The notes below the pieces were generated by a model, which worked only from the letters and a program-made list of their open reading frames with translations, was not told the DNA's origin and made no database searches. This document shows, piece by piece, positions 1 through 10,428 of a stretch of 31,920 bases of DNA. Source of the stretch: Darksidea phi (Eukaryota > Ascomycota > Dothideomycetes > Pleosporales > Lentitheciaceae); NCBI GenBank assembly GCA_030770425.1, contig JASJFT010000340.1:1-31920 (forward strand), in the 5' to 3' direction. The translations under genes and the position numbers were made by a program. The number at the start of each line of letters is the position of its first letter. Within the stretch, counting starts at the first letter, position 1.

Positions 1-90
1 CAGAAACCAACGGTGCGACAAACGTTCTATCGGCCCTAACCCGGATCCCGTATAAAGGTACGTACAACGCATAACAGATAGTTCTTAGAA
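1..90. other. Left flank: ordinary, non-RIPed DNA
   Basis: This short stretch contains CpA and TpG at normal density; the last CpA is at 75-76. It is the DNA outside the AT-rich island. The change to CpA-free sequence takes place between about 77 and 105. No gene or motif is recognisable in so little sequence. A purine run at 89-103 looks like a retroelement polypurine tract, but nothing else supports that reading. Confidence 0.7.
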
Positions 91-2744
91 AAGGGGGAGA
101 CTATATTATATCTACTTTTACTAAAGAACTCTTAGATTATTATTAGCCCGGCTATAGTTATATACCGGATCCTATATAGTCCTATATTCTACTATTATAT
201 CTTCTTAAGGATTTATCTTATCTCTATTCGAATATAATCCTTTTACTACCTTAGTATTTCTATATCTACCTATCTATATATATCTTATACTATTCTACTA
301 TAAGCTATATATATAGCTAATTATATAGAAGAAGAATAATAGCTATATAATAACTTTAAGAAAGAAGTAAAGATATCTTAAATATAATAGTCTACTTATT
401 ATAATATATTAGGATTATTTAAAGACTTAGACTTTCTAATATAGAATATCTAAAAGAGGTCTCGTAGCGAGCTATATATTAAACTATTAATAGAATAAGT
501 CTAGTCTATACTAGATAATATTCGTAATAGTATTAAAATATTTAAAGATATTTAATAAAGATAAGAACTAGAAAGGGTTTATTAAGATAAGTAACGTACT
601 ATAACTAATATATCTAGACTAAAGTTATACCTATAGATAGTTTATAAGAGAACGTTATTATTAGCTAGAAATTCTACTAAATAGTAGTAATAAAGAGCTA
701 AATAAGCTATAGTATAAGATCTTATATAACTTAAACTTACTAGCTTTATAAATACTTAAATAAAGACTTTATAAGATCTTATAAATAGTATTAGATTAAT
801 ATTAGAAAAGAAGATTAATAATATTATAAGAAATATACTAGCTACCTTAAATACTTAAAGAGAAGATACTATATTAAGACTAGTACCTATACTACTAATA
901 TTATAAACGCTACTCTTTTATTAAATACTTCTAATAGTCCCCGTTTATAATAAACTAGTATATAATTTTCTCTTATATAGCTCTTATTAAATAGAGTTAT
1001 CTAATTTTAAAAAGAAAGTAAGTAAATTATAAAAGATTATAGTATAGCTTAAGAAGGTATAAATAAGAAATAAATAAATAAGACCTATAAGATTATATAA
1101 AGAATAGGATATAGTTAATAATTTATAGCCTAGATATATACTATATAGATTAAATACTATAACTATAAACTTCTTAAATCTTTTTATACTATTATTAAGT
1201 AAAGTTATAAGAGTAGTATTAGCTTTACTAGTTTAATAATAAATAATAGTTAATAAGTAATATAAATAAGAGTAATTATTAGATTTACTCTAAATAATAG
1301 ATTTTCTATAGTAAATCTTATAACTATTATAAGACTTCCCCTATTAGAAAAATATAGAATTAGCTACTATATCTTTATTATATAGTAGTAGTATATTACT
1401 ATTAATAAATATCTAGTATATCTATAGTTATATACCTTTATAAAATATATTTAGATATTTAAATTAATCTAAGTAACTAATTTAAGTATAATAGTAATAG
1501 TAGTAATAATTTACTATAATACTATATAAAAGTAATAATTTACTATATCTATAAGCTATAGTAGATTAGCTAGTTATAGTATAGATATTACTATAGATAG
1601 TAAGATTATAAAATATATAGACCCTATATATATTATATAGATATCTAGAATAAGTTCTATCTTAATAGTAGTTATAAAAATAAATTATAATAAGTCTAGA
1701 TATTCCTCTATATAGTTAGTATAGAATACTAAGTTAAAGATATAGAATAATAACTAAAGTAAAGAAAATAGTACTAGATATAAGAGGAATACTTATAGTA
1801 TATAGTAATAGATTCTATACTATATTTCTAATAAAAGAGAAGATAAATAAGTAAGCTAACTATATTAAGACTATAGATAGAGATATCTATTTTTAAGATA
1901 TAAATATTAGATACTTTAATTCTAAACTATAAAATATAAATAGTAATAGTATATATATTAACTAGAGAAAGACTATATATAAAAATATTTATTATTTTAT
2001 AAATATAATCTAAGCTATAATTATAATATATTCTAACTATATTATAAGAGTATATCTTTAAAAATATCTAAGAAATAATATATAGATATAGTATAATAGT
2101 ATTCTTATAAACGATATATATATCTATCTTTATAGTAAATATAATATAGATAATTAGATAATTCTATTTAATTATAAGTTTAAGTATAATATAGTAGATA
2201 TTTATATAGATCTAGAAAGCTATAAGTATACTATATAAGATATTACTATAGAAAATTCTATTAAAATCTTTATAATAAATATTATATATAATTTATAAAA
2301 TACTAGCTATAATTAACTAGAATAAAATAAGTATAAGTAGATTTAAACTATTTTCTATAAGCTTAATCTTAATATTTAGCTCTTTATACTAGACCCTATT
2401 AGTAACCTAATTATATATTTTAAAACTTTTCTTTAATAGCTCGAGGACTAAATAAGAGTTTAATAATAAAAAGCTAAGAATAAATTAGATTTATATATTT
2501 TAAATTACTTATTTAACTAATTTAGTATCTCGACTAAGACTTATAGGTAAATATTATATAGTTTAATTATATAATAATTAGAGAACTTTTTTAATTTTAG
2601 TATAAAACTCTATTAACCTTTCCTCCTCCTTACTTCTATATTACTATCTTAATTATTAGAATATTTGCTAGCTATTCGGATTCTCTATACTCTACTAAGA
2701 ACTCGAAGAATTAGGTATCTAGATTAGTATTACTAATTATCTAT
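91..2744. repeat. Unidentified, extremely AT-rich RIPed relic
   Basis: This is the most AT-rich part of the window, with very few CpG sites and only one TpG that I can see (2666-2667). It has the same CpA/TpG depletion as the retrotransposons, so it was once repeated DNA. I could not match any frame on either strand to reverse transcriptase, integrase, a DDE transposase or a helicase. One plus-strand frame over about 1830-2580 reads as low-complexity Ile/Tyr/Asn-rich peptide whose stops are all TAA or TAG, but it carries no family motif. It shares no long block with the four retrotransposons. Element A begins directly at its right edge, so it is probably the older target into which A inserted. 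Confidence 0.5.
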
Positions 2745-2870
2745 TATTACGACCCGTTCCCTAGATAATCTAGTTATTTTACTTATTTTCTATTTTAGTT
2801 AGTAGATTAGGTAATCCCGAGGATTAGCCTAATAGTTAGTTAGCTTATTTAGCGCGCTAAGCCCTATTTA

Positions 2871-2898
2871 GGTATAAGAACCCCTTATTCTTATACTC
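2871..2898 (+). promoter_or_regulatory. LTR promoter: TATA box inside an inverted repeat (A)
   Basis: A TATAAG box (2873-2878) forms the left arm of an inverted repeat whose right arm reads TTCTTATAC, separated by about seven bases. The second arm therefore carries a TATA-like box on the other strand. D shows the arms more completely (22892-22920, 11 bp each). Transcription is expected to start about 30-40 bases downstream, which falls at the self-primer segment 2909-2919. Confidence 0.55.
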
Positions 2899-2908
2899 TT
2901 ATAGCGCT

Positions 2909-2919
2909 ATCTTAGGATA
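2909..2919 (+). promoter_or_regulatory. Predicted transcript 5' end / self-primer (A)
   Basis: ATCTTAGGATA lies 36 bases downstream of the TATA box. It is the exact reverse complement of 3014-3024, one base inside the internal region, so the RNA 5' end could fold back and prime minus-strand synthesis as in Tf1 and related sushi-group elements. It also forms the loop side of a short LTR palindrome (gctatc...gatagc). Confidence 0.6.
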
Positions 2920-3013
2920 GCTTTAATATACCGATTCTACTATTAGTTAATTAGAAGGCTACCTTAGCTATTATAACTTCTAGTTAATTATACTTAGTCC
3001 TAGGGTCCTATAT

Positions 3014-3024
3014 TATCCTAAGAT
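3014..3024 (+). other. Primer-binding site complementary to the LTR (A)
   Basis: TATCCTAAGAT begins two bases after the LTR end at 3012. It lacks the TGG start expected of a site that binds a tRNA 3' CCA end. It is instead the perfect 11-base complement of the LTR segment at 2909-2919, with a possible additional G-U pair (2920 with 3013). The same arrangement recurs in C and D. Confidence 0.6.
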
Positions 3025-3295
3025 CTCTAACTTTTAACTAAAGATAGCGGCTAAATATTAACCCCCTAAAATCCCTAGAGGTCTATAGTACTTAGGGTAG
3101 GTAGTACGCGACGCTTCCTTAGGTAAGTCTTAAAACTAACTACTTTAAGTCCTAATATTACTAGAGCGCCTAGTATCTTTCTTAGAAAGAAGGGACCTAT
3201 AAAAGTATTATATAGGGTTAGACCTATATCCTAAACCCTATAACTAACTTATCTTTATACGATTAACTAAATCGCTAAATTAGTATAATAATAAG

Positions 3296-5560
3296 ATAGT
3301 AGACTCCCTAGGCTAAGTAGGCCCTTCGAAGCTACCCTCTTATAAGGTCTCTCTATAGAAGAAAGATAAAGAAAAGGAAAAGATTCTAAGCTAAGCCCTA
3401 AGTAGAATAAGGAGTACGTAAGCTTAGACTAGATCTTAGAGCTAGACTAAAAGTAAGATACTCTCCCTTAAAGAGAAAGTATACTAGTAAAAGCTAACTA
3501 AGGTCTATAAACTAACCTCCTTAGAGGTATTTATTAATAAAGATATATATATTAACCCCTAAATCCTTAAGATCGTCTTCTCCTCTTAAGAGAAGAGTAT
3601 AAGTAAAAATAGCTTTAAAAAGAAGATTAATAAGTATACTAAGAGGGTTAAATTACTTAGAGAAGAAAATAAATCTTAAATCCCCTATCTAATAAATACG
3701 GAAGGATAGAAAGAACTTCTAGACTATAATATAGTCTAGAATATACTAGCTACCTAGAAGGAGTCTAACCTAATTACTAATATCTTAATAGATAATAGTC
3801 TTCGTCTTATTATAGCTAAAAGACTAGTATATACTATAGAAGTAGGTATAGTTAGTAAAAACGTCTTTATAAACGCTATAGCTAATAAGTTTAACTAATT
3901 AGTTAAGGAAAGGAATAACTATAGGAGGTAAGTTAAAAGACTATAAGAAGAGCTCTAATAAGCCTAGAGAACTATAAGTAGGTAGTAGAGTTTAGAGGAA
4001 GATCTTAAATAGTTCTTTCCCGTAACTATCTATATAAAGGTTAAACTTATAGTTCTTCCTTAGTATAACTCTAAGTTCGCTCTTAAGACTCTACTATTAT
4101 AGTATAACCCTAATAGTAGATAAGATATAAAAGAGATAAGACTTCTTCTTATAATAGTATAACTAAATAGTCTAAATATTAGCCTTTAAAGGACCTCTTT
4201 TATCTATTATACTTTACTTTAAACTCCCGGGCTCCTAAGAAGATTCTAGTAGGATTTAGTTTAGTATCTAACCTTTTAATTAAGCTTTTTATAAAAAGAG
4301 CTAACTACTAAACTAATTATATTCTCTAATTTAATATAGACTTCTCTATCTAATAAGAACTACTATAAGTATCTATTAGAATTAGATATACTACCCTTTA
4401 CTATAAAGAAAATAGAAAATACTTCTACTCTTTACCCTAATACCCCCCCCGTAAGATCTCTATTAGTCTTACTAGGGTTTATAACTATTACCTTAGGTAA
4501 TAGAATATAGATCCTTATTTAGAAGGAGAATATTATAGAAAACTACTAAAGTAAATCCCTATAAATCTTTAACTCCTAGAAGACTATATTCTACCTTAAC
4601 TCTATTTTATTTAAAAATAACGGAGAGTCTAAGTTAAAGAACTAGCTCTATAATATAGAATAGAAACTTACTATTAATAAAAACTAGTATATACGAGAGA
4701 CCCCCTAGTAAATAGCTAAGATCTATTAAGTCTATATTATATCCTAACTAATAGACTTAGTAAAAGACTATATTTAGATATAGCTAAATTTTAGAAAAGA
4801 AGAAGTAGATTTTATATCTAACGTAAATTTATTAGAATATATTAAGAAATACTATAAAGATTCCTATATAAAGAAGAAGATAAAAGTTAAATTCTACTAA
4901 CTATATATAAATATATTTAGCGAAGTTAATAACTTTATTAAGAATTTTAAGCGTCTAGTAATAGAGGTCTACCTATCTTACTACTAGTAGAATAAAGAAT
5001 TTATAGATAAGCTCTACTTCGAGCTAAGAAATAAGATAGACCTATTTAATAATAATAATTCTATCTTTAGTAAGCTCTATAAATATACGACTTTAGCTAA
5101 TAAGGTACTACTTAAAAATAACTAGTACTAAAAGGCCTAGCTTATCTAAAGTAACTAGTTAATTACTTCTAAGAAAAAGTAGCTAACTATAAGTAGATCC
5201 TTTTTTAATAAGTTAGAAAAGAAGCCCGTTTACTTTAAAGATACCTCTAAGCTCTATAACTACTCTTTTAAGAAGTATAAGAAGTAAGACTATTACTTTA
5301 ATTATAAGAAAAGAAATAAATAGTAAGATTACCCTAACTATATTATATATAAAGTAATATAAAATACTATAAAAGTAGAAGTTAATATTACCTTCCCTAA
5401 TAATTTTAAGAAAGAAGCTTATTTAGACTTTCTATATAAAGAGGAAAGTAGTCTAGAGTATAACTCTAACGCCTCCTTTATAGTATTAAAAAATAAAAGC
5501 TACTAAGAAAGAGCTCCTCCCTAGTAGCCTATATAGGAGTAATTAAATCCTTTAATTATT
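3296..5560 (+). pseudogene. gag: gag remnant of element A
   Basis: This is the degraded gag frame of family 1, encoding the particle-forming capsid and nucleocapsid protein. The start is inferred by alignment to C, where the ATG survives at 17034-17032; here it has become ATA (3296-3298). The frame is broken by many TAA and TAG codons, all explicable as RIPed Gln, Trp or Arg codons. A capsid-like helical region lies at about 4850-5130. A zinc-knuckle remnant follows at 5288-5325, where Cys and His codons now read Tyr and Lys; its last spacing appears to be three residues rather than the usual four. The gag frame is offset from the pol frame. It is preceded by a leader of about 280 bases (3013-3295) with no feature beyond the primer-binding site. 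Confidence 0.75.
5488..5494 (+). promoter_or_regulatory. Candidate -1 frameshift heptamer (A)
   Basis: The bases A_AAA_AAT are in register with the gag frame (codons TTA AAA AAT, first base 5486). The next base is A, so an ancestral AAC followed by A would have been converted by RIP to AAT; element C, where the next base is G, still has A_AAA_AAC. Downstream protease and reverse transcriptase are read in the -1 frame. A purine block followed by a pyrimidine block lies about 10 bases on and could form a small stem, but I cannot establish a pseudoknot. Confidence 0.55.
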
Positions 5561-7479
5561 AACGGCTTATTAAGATACTATAGCTTATTAATTTAAAATT
5601 ATTTATACTTTCTATTTAACTTATAGTAAATAGTCTAGCTATATAACTAAGAGGATTAGTAGATAGTAATACTAGTATATACCTATTAGTCTACTCTAAA
5701 TATTTAAAGGTAGTAAAGAAAAAGCTAAAGCCTGTTTTCTATTAACTAAAGAAACTAATCCTCCTTAACGGGTTTAATAGAAAATATAGTTACTTAGTTA
5801 ATATAGTTATCTAAGCTAATTTATTAATCTAGGAAAAGAATATACTTATCTAATTTCTCTTTTATAAGCTTAAGTATTATAATATAATACTTAGAAAAAA
5901 GTTCTTTAAATAAATCTAATTCTTAATTAACTATTATAACTAGACTTTATACTAGCTAAATAATATCTTAAAGTAGATAAAATATAACCTAACTACTATA
6001 GAAAAGCTAGATTCGAAGCTAAAGCTAGAATACTAGAATAATACTTTACGTCGTAACGACCTAATTAATTAGTAGATTAAAATATAGAAGAAGACCTACT
6101 TACTTAAAAAGAATCTAATACTTAGTTCGAAGATTCCTATTAAAGCTCTTATAATCCTCTAAGAGGAGGTCTACGAGTCTACTAAAGTCCTACTATAGAT
6201 AACGAAGGACTAGTAAGCTACTTCTAAGAAAATATAGAGAAATATAGATAGTAATACTAATAGTAGTTTAAGAGGTACTAAATCTAAGAAAAGCTAATAA
6301 GGTTATTAAAAAAATAATAAAAAGAAAAAGAAAGTAATACCTATCCCTAATAACCTACTAAGATAGGTCGCTAGTAATAAGTTCGACGTATATTTTCTTA
6401 AGTTTTCTAAGATATAGAAGCTCGTAGATAAGAAAGAAATTATACTAGAAGCTATTAGTTTATATAAAGTTAACTTCTTAATTAAAGATAAATAGTTAAA
6501 AGACTTAATAAAAGACTTAGTAGAATAGGACGTATAAGATATAATAGTAGAAAAGCTTCCTTATAAAGGTTACGTAGGAGTTATTCTAGACTACTTCTTT
6601 AAAATCGACTTAAATAAGCTACCTTTTAAAAGGAAGGATATTAATTATAAAATTACCCTTAAAGATAATATAAGTAAGCTTAATATAAACCTACTTTATA
6701 ATATATCCCTTAAATACCTAAAGCTACTAAAAGCTTATTTAGAAGAGTATCTAAAAAAGGGCTTTATTATAACTAGTAATACTAACTTCGCCTCGTCTAT
6801 CCTATTTATTAAGAAGCTAGAAGGGAGGTAGAGATTCTACGTCGACTACTAAAAAATTAATATAGTTATAAAGAAAGATATTATAACTATTTTCTTAATT
6901 AAAGAAATACTAATATAACTCTTTAAAGTAAAGGTCTTTACTAAGCTAGATATATATTAAGCCTTCTATTATATTAGATTAAACCCTAACATAGAAGACC
7001 TTATAACTTTTAAAATATAATATAAGAATTATAAATATTATATTCTATCTTTTAGACTATATAATAGACTAGTAACCTTTTAGTATTATATTAATTAAGT
7101 ACTTAAGAATAAAATTAATAAGATCTATACTATCTATATAGATAATATCTTAATCTACTTAGAAGACCCTCTTAAGTACGAGAAATATATAAGTAAAATC
7201 CTAGATAAGCTTAAGAAGGCTAGACTATAGATTAATATTAAAAAGAATAAGTTTATAGTTACTAAGGTAAAGTTTTTAGATTTTATTATTAGTATTAAAG
7301 GGATTTATATAGACCTTAATAAGATAGTAGCTATTAAAAACTAAAAGGAATCTATAACTCTAAAAGGGTTATAAGCTTATCTAAGCTTCTATAACTACTA
7401 TTATAAGTAGCTAAAAGACTATAGTTATATAGTCTACCTACTTATCTAACTACTATAAAAGGGAAAATTCTATACCTTT
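5489..7479 (+). pseudogene. pol: pol remnant of element A, part 1 (protease, reverse transcriptase)
   Basis: This is the first part of A's pol frame. An aspartic protease is visible from about 5653: the active-site motif reads LVDS-N-T-S, a RIPed form of the usual D-S/T-G-A core, and about 80 codons later a remnant of the ILG motif occurs near 5880. Reverse transcriptase covers about 6600-7330. Its catalytic box reads YIDNILIY (7135-7158), where the second catalytic Asp is now Asn, and the conserved segment resembling F-T-K-L-D-I is at about 6938-6957. The frame is crossed by many TAA and TAG codons and is not translatable. Element B interrupts it at 7479, just as RNase H begins. It continues at 22338. 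Confidence 0.88.
7475..7479 (+). repeat. Target-site duplication of element B, left copy
   Basis: The sequence ccttt abuts B's LTR start at 7480 and recurs at 22333-22337, just after B's other LTR. A five-base duplication is normal for Ty3/Gypsy integrases. The element A sequence continues smoothly across the pair. Confidence 0.88.
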
Positions 7480-7920
7480 TATTAAACGGGGTCTAGGCCT
7501 AATAGATTATTTAGCCTCGTTTAGGGTTTATACTTAAGATAGGAAAGAAGAAGTTAGAATAAGTAGGTAATAGTTTAATTACGTTAATAGGTAAGGATTA
7601 ATTTAGATTCGAATTAACTATAGAGAAAGAAGACTATCTAGGAGATTCGTAATTATTATATATTAATTTAGTTCTCTTAGATCTATAGCTCTATACCTAT
7701 AGATCTACTAAGCTATAGCTCTATAGCTCTATCTTAATAGATCTACTAAGCTATTACGTAACCCCTTAGATCTATCTTTACTAAGGTATAGATCTATTAT
7801 ATAACTTCTTATTCTCTAATTATAAGATCTACGTCGTATTCTTTATTAGAACTAGTAGTTAGCTCGATTTCTAGTAGCTCTATTTACTAGTAGTCTATAG
7901 TATATATTTAGTTCGTAATA
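7480..7920 (-). repeat. 3' LTR of element B (441 bp)
   Basis: This is the left LTR copy and, because B reads on the minus strand, the 3' one. It begins tattaaacgg and ends cgtaata on the plus strand, the RIPed forms of TG...CA ends. It matches 21892-22332 over its full length with transition differences only. Short direct repeats based on gatctactaagctat occur inside it at about 7700-7755. Confidence 0.93.
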
Positions 7921-7936
7921 CTATCTCCCCTTTTTA
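7921..7936 (-). other. Polypurine tract of element B
   Basis: On the minus strand this reads as a purine run (aaaaaggggagatag) directly before the 3' LTR. Such a tract primes plus-strand DNA synthesis. Its position fixes the orientation of B as minus, in agreement with the reverse transcriptase. Confidence 0.75.
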
Positions 7937-8272
7937 AACCTTCGACTCGGAGGTTATTCTAGGTCTAGTATTTAGCTATATTAACGTTAGGGCCCTACCT
8001 TAAGAGGCTATTATTATCTATTATAGTATTACGTAAAACTTAAGAATATATTATACTTATTAATAAGATTCTTTATTATAGCTCTAAAATATTTCCCTAT
8101 AGTTATTATTCTTAGTTAGGAATATTATATATTACTTTATCTAAAGATAGTAGGTATTATAAGGTATATATTTATACTAATATATAAGATTCTTATCGTA
8201 TATCTAATATCTTACTATTAGAAGGTTTATTTATACTAAGTAGTAAAACTTATATATTAGGGCTTATTACTA

Positions 8273-8700
8273 TTAGTAAGATTCGTCGACTATATAAAAG
8301 AGAAACTTTAATAGTAGCTAGAGGAGGCTTAAAAAGCTTAGAACGAGCTTCTTAATAAGCTAGTAGAGGCTCGGATACGAGTATATTATTTAAAGAAGTA
8401 GAGAATAGTCCTTTATAAGAAATTAGTAGTATAATCCTAAGTATTAGAAGCTAAGCTAGATAAAGAGAAGGTAGAGCTTTAGTAGCTAGGGTAGTAGAAG
8501 GATCTAAAGGTCTCTCTAATCGCTCTAAACGTCGCTCGTAACGTCGTAGATAATATTACTCTCTCTAGTTTATTAAATACTTCTTACCTTACCGAGGGTA
8601 AGACTAGCTTTCTCGACTTACTATAAGGTAAACTTACCTTATCTCCTAGTTTCTTTTAGGATTATAGTTTTAGTACTTCGTAAACTTCTTAGAATAATTA
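8273..8700 (+). pseudogene. Possible antisense coiled-coil frame in B's 3' region
   Basis: On the plus strand, opposite to B's pol, the frame with codons starting at 8273, 8276 and so on reads like protein. It has a Glu/Leu/Lys/Arg-rich, heptad-like stretch (about 8300-8480, including EEA-K-A-NELLNKLVEARI) followed by a Ser/Thr/Leu-rich tail. All stops in the frame are TAA or TAG and could derive from Gln, Trp or Arg codons through RIP. The general appearance recalls coiled-coil hypothetical proteins that are common in fungal repeats, but I cannot name a family. It overlaps the last codons of B's pol tail to tail (8639-8700). No ATG is visible, since RIP removes ATG. It may instead be chance openness in TG-poor DNA. 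Confidence 0.3.
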
Positions 8701-9739
8701 AGATTATCTTTAGATTCTTAAGTTTATTTTTATAGTTTTCTATTTTCGTCTATTCCTTACTATTAGATTAGATAGTAGTACTTTCTATTTCTAACGTCGC
8801 TATCTAGGATTTCTTCTACTTTCTATTTTTTATTATTTTTCTATATATATCTACTTTATATACTACTAGTCTAGTATCTTATAGTACTTTTTCTAGTAAG
8901 CTAATATAAAACGTAGGATAGATTTTTATTTATAGGGGTAGTCTTAGTCGATAGTTTATAGGTAAGACTTATTTCTTAATCTCGTAGGGTCCGATCTTAG
9001 TATAGTCTAATTTACTATTAGGTTACTTACTCTTAATATTTTTTTATAGTAACTATACCTTTTCTCTCTCTTTAAAAGTAGATACTTCCTTTCGCTTCTT
9101 ATTATAGTATTTACTTATTCTATTTTAAAGAAATTCTATATCTTCTTTAAGCTATTAGTATATTTATAGAATAATTTTTACTATTTCTTCTCTATTCTAG
9201 CTATAAGACTAAAGTTATCTAGGTTCCTTATATATTTCTAGTTCGATTCTATAGTTTATAAAGAAAGATATTATCTTCGTTATACTATATTACGAACTAT
9301 TATATATAAATTATACTATAGATAAAAGTATAACCTAATTATTCTAGTAGTAGTTTAGATAATATCTAAGGTATTATTTTACTATTTAATTTATTCGTTC
9401 TATTAGTCTATTTATTTATAGATAATATATAGTTAATATACTATATTTCGTTTCTAGTCTAGCTATAAGGGTTTACTAAAACTTTACTATAAACTTAATA
9501 TCTCTATTTAAGATAATCTTATCTAGTATTCTATATTTACTAAATATATATCTTAATAAAGTATAGGTAAGTTATTCTATAGTATTTTCTTTATCTATAT
9601 ATAGGATAAAGTAAGCGTACTTTATAAACTTATCTACTACTACTAGTATAGTATTATAGAGTACTCCTATTATTAGTTTTTTAAAATATAGTAACTACGT
9701 AATAAAGTCTATAATAATAATTTTCTATAGTCCTTCTAT
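8639..9739 (-). pseudogene. pol: pol remnant of element B, part 2 (integrase core, chromodomain)
   Basis: This is the 3' part of B's polyprotein frame, severed from the rest by element C. Reading on the minus strand from 9739, the integrase core starts at once with the region containing the first catalytic Asp (I-I-I-D-F-I-T) and the VVVDKF-KYAYF block. The region around the catalytic Glu is at about 9375-9410. A GPYEI box typical of gypsy integrase C-termini is at about 8985-9000. A chromodomain follows at about 8660-8830, with K-V-E-E-I-L-D-S near its start. The frame ends at TAA (8641-8639). With C and its duplicated target removed, this stop is in the same frame as gag at 20946. Chromodomains in related elements bind methylated histone H3 and steer insertion to heterochromatin. 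Confidence 0.85.
9735..9739. repeat. Target-site duplication of element C, left copy
   Basis: The sequence tctat abuts C's LTR at 9740 and recurs at 17588-17592 after C's other LTR. It lies between the integrase zinc-finger region and the catalytic core of element B. Confidence 0.88.
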
Positions 9740-10008
9740 TATAAGACCCTAGGATTAGAGGGCAATCAACTAGGAGTTATAATAGCTAAGGTAGCCTTCT
9801 AATTAACTAATAGTAGAACCGGTATATTAAAGCTATCCTAAGATAGCACTATAAGGGTATAAGAATAGGGGGTTCTTATACCCGAATAGGGCTTAGCGCG
9901 CTAAATAAGCTAACTACCTATTAGACTAATCCTCGGGATTACCTAATCTACTAATCGAAATAGGAAATAAGTAAAATAACTAGGTTACCTAAGGAACGAG
10001 TTATAATA
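9740..10008 (-). repeat. 3' LTR of element C (269 bp)
   Basis: This is the left, 3' LTR copy of C in inverted orientation relative to the LTRs of A and D. It retains three CpA sites (9763, 9767, 9847) that have become TpA in the partner LTR at 17319-17587. Differences between the two copies appear to be transitions. Confidence 0.93.
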
Positions 10009-10020
10009 TTATCTTCCTCC
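10009..10020 (-). other. Polypurine tract of element C
   Basis: On the minus strand ggaggaagataa directly precedes the 3' LTR. The identical tract precedes D's 3' LTR at 30351-30362. It is the expected primer for plus-strand DNA synthesis. Confidence 0.75.
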
Positions 10021-10080
10021 TAGAATAAGACCTTATCCTTAAGGGCCTAGTAAACGAATAATCGAGAAAAAACGCTTTTA

Positions 10081-10101
10081 GGGGAGGGGGGGGGGAGGGG
10101 G
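10081..10101 (-). repeat. G/C homopolymer run in C's 3' region
   Basis: This is a G-rich run interrupted by two A bases on the plus strand, hence C-rich on the element's own strand. The corresponding place in D is an uninterrupted C run (30279-30290). It is a slippage-prone low-complexity tract in the 3' untranslated region. Confidence 0.7.
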
Positions 10102-10428
10102 TAGAAGAGATAGATAGGTACCTATATCTATTACTCCCTACTCGAAAAACGATTTAACCGATACCCTCTAGATCGTCCTTAAAGTATATTAACGTTATAG
10201 GGCCCTATATATATCTACTTATTTTACTATATAAATTATCGTCTAAAAAATATTTTTCTAATATATATACTATATAACGCGCTCGACGTATCCAAAGGAC
10301 GTTATAGAATATATAAGAGGACGCTAGTAACTTAGTTTTCTATATTACCTAGGAGTTATATACGCGTAGCCCTATTAGGGGCGAGGCTCGCTCCTCTTAT
10401 ATTCCTACCTATAGTAAAGCGAGGCTAC

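Larger units (their letters stand above)
2745..3012 (+). repeat. 5' LTR of element A (268 bp)
   Basis: This is one of five family 1 LTR copies in the window (also 9740-10008 and 17319-17587 on the minus strand, 22767-23034 and 30363-30630 on the plus strand). It begins tattac and ends cctata, which are the RIPed forms of a TG...CA terminus. Differences among copies are almost all C/T or G/A transitions, as RIP predicts. It contains a TATA box and the self-primer sequence described separately. Confidence 0.93.

Noticed and set aside
89..420. LTR of a Copia-type element starting near 104
   Set aside because: A purine run before tatattat resembles a polypurine tract and LTR start, but there is no second copy, no defined end, no primer-binding site and no reverse transcriptase beside it.
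1830..2580. Helitron or transposase coding frame in the relic
   Set aside because: The frame gives Ile/Tyr/Asn-rich peptide with faint local resemblance only; no catalytic motif could be identified, and TG-free DNA opens frames by chance.
2740..2744. tctat before A and tctat at both ends of C as evidence of one insertion event
   Set aside because: A and C are separate elements in opposite orientation; the shared five bases are likely to be chance or a weak target preference in AT-rich DNA.
5540..5558. Hairpin (taattaaa/tttaatta) as the frameshift stimulator in A
   Set aside because: It begins about 45 bases after the heptamer, too far for the usual 5-9 base spacing, and such AT stems are common in RIPed DNA.
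7480..7920. Solo LTR of family B
   Set aside because: A matching 441-bp LTR at 21892-22332 and continuous internal sequence, after removal of C, show a full-length element.
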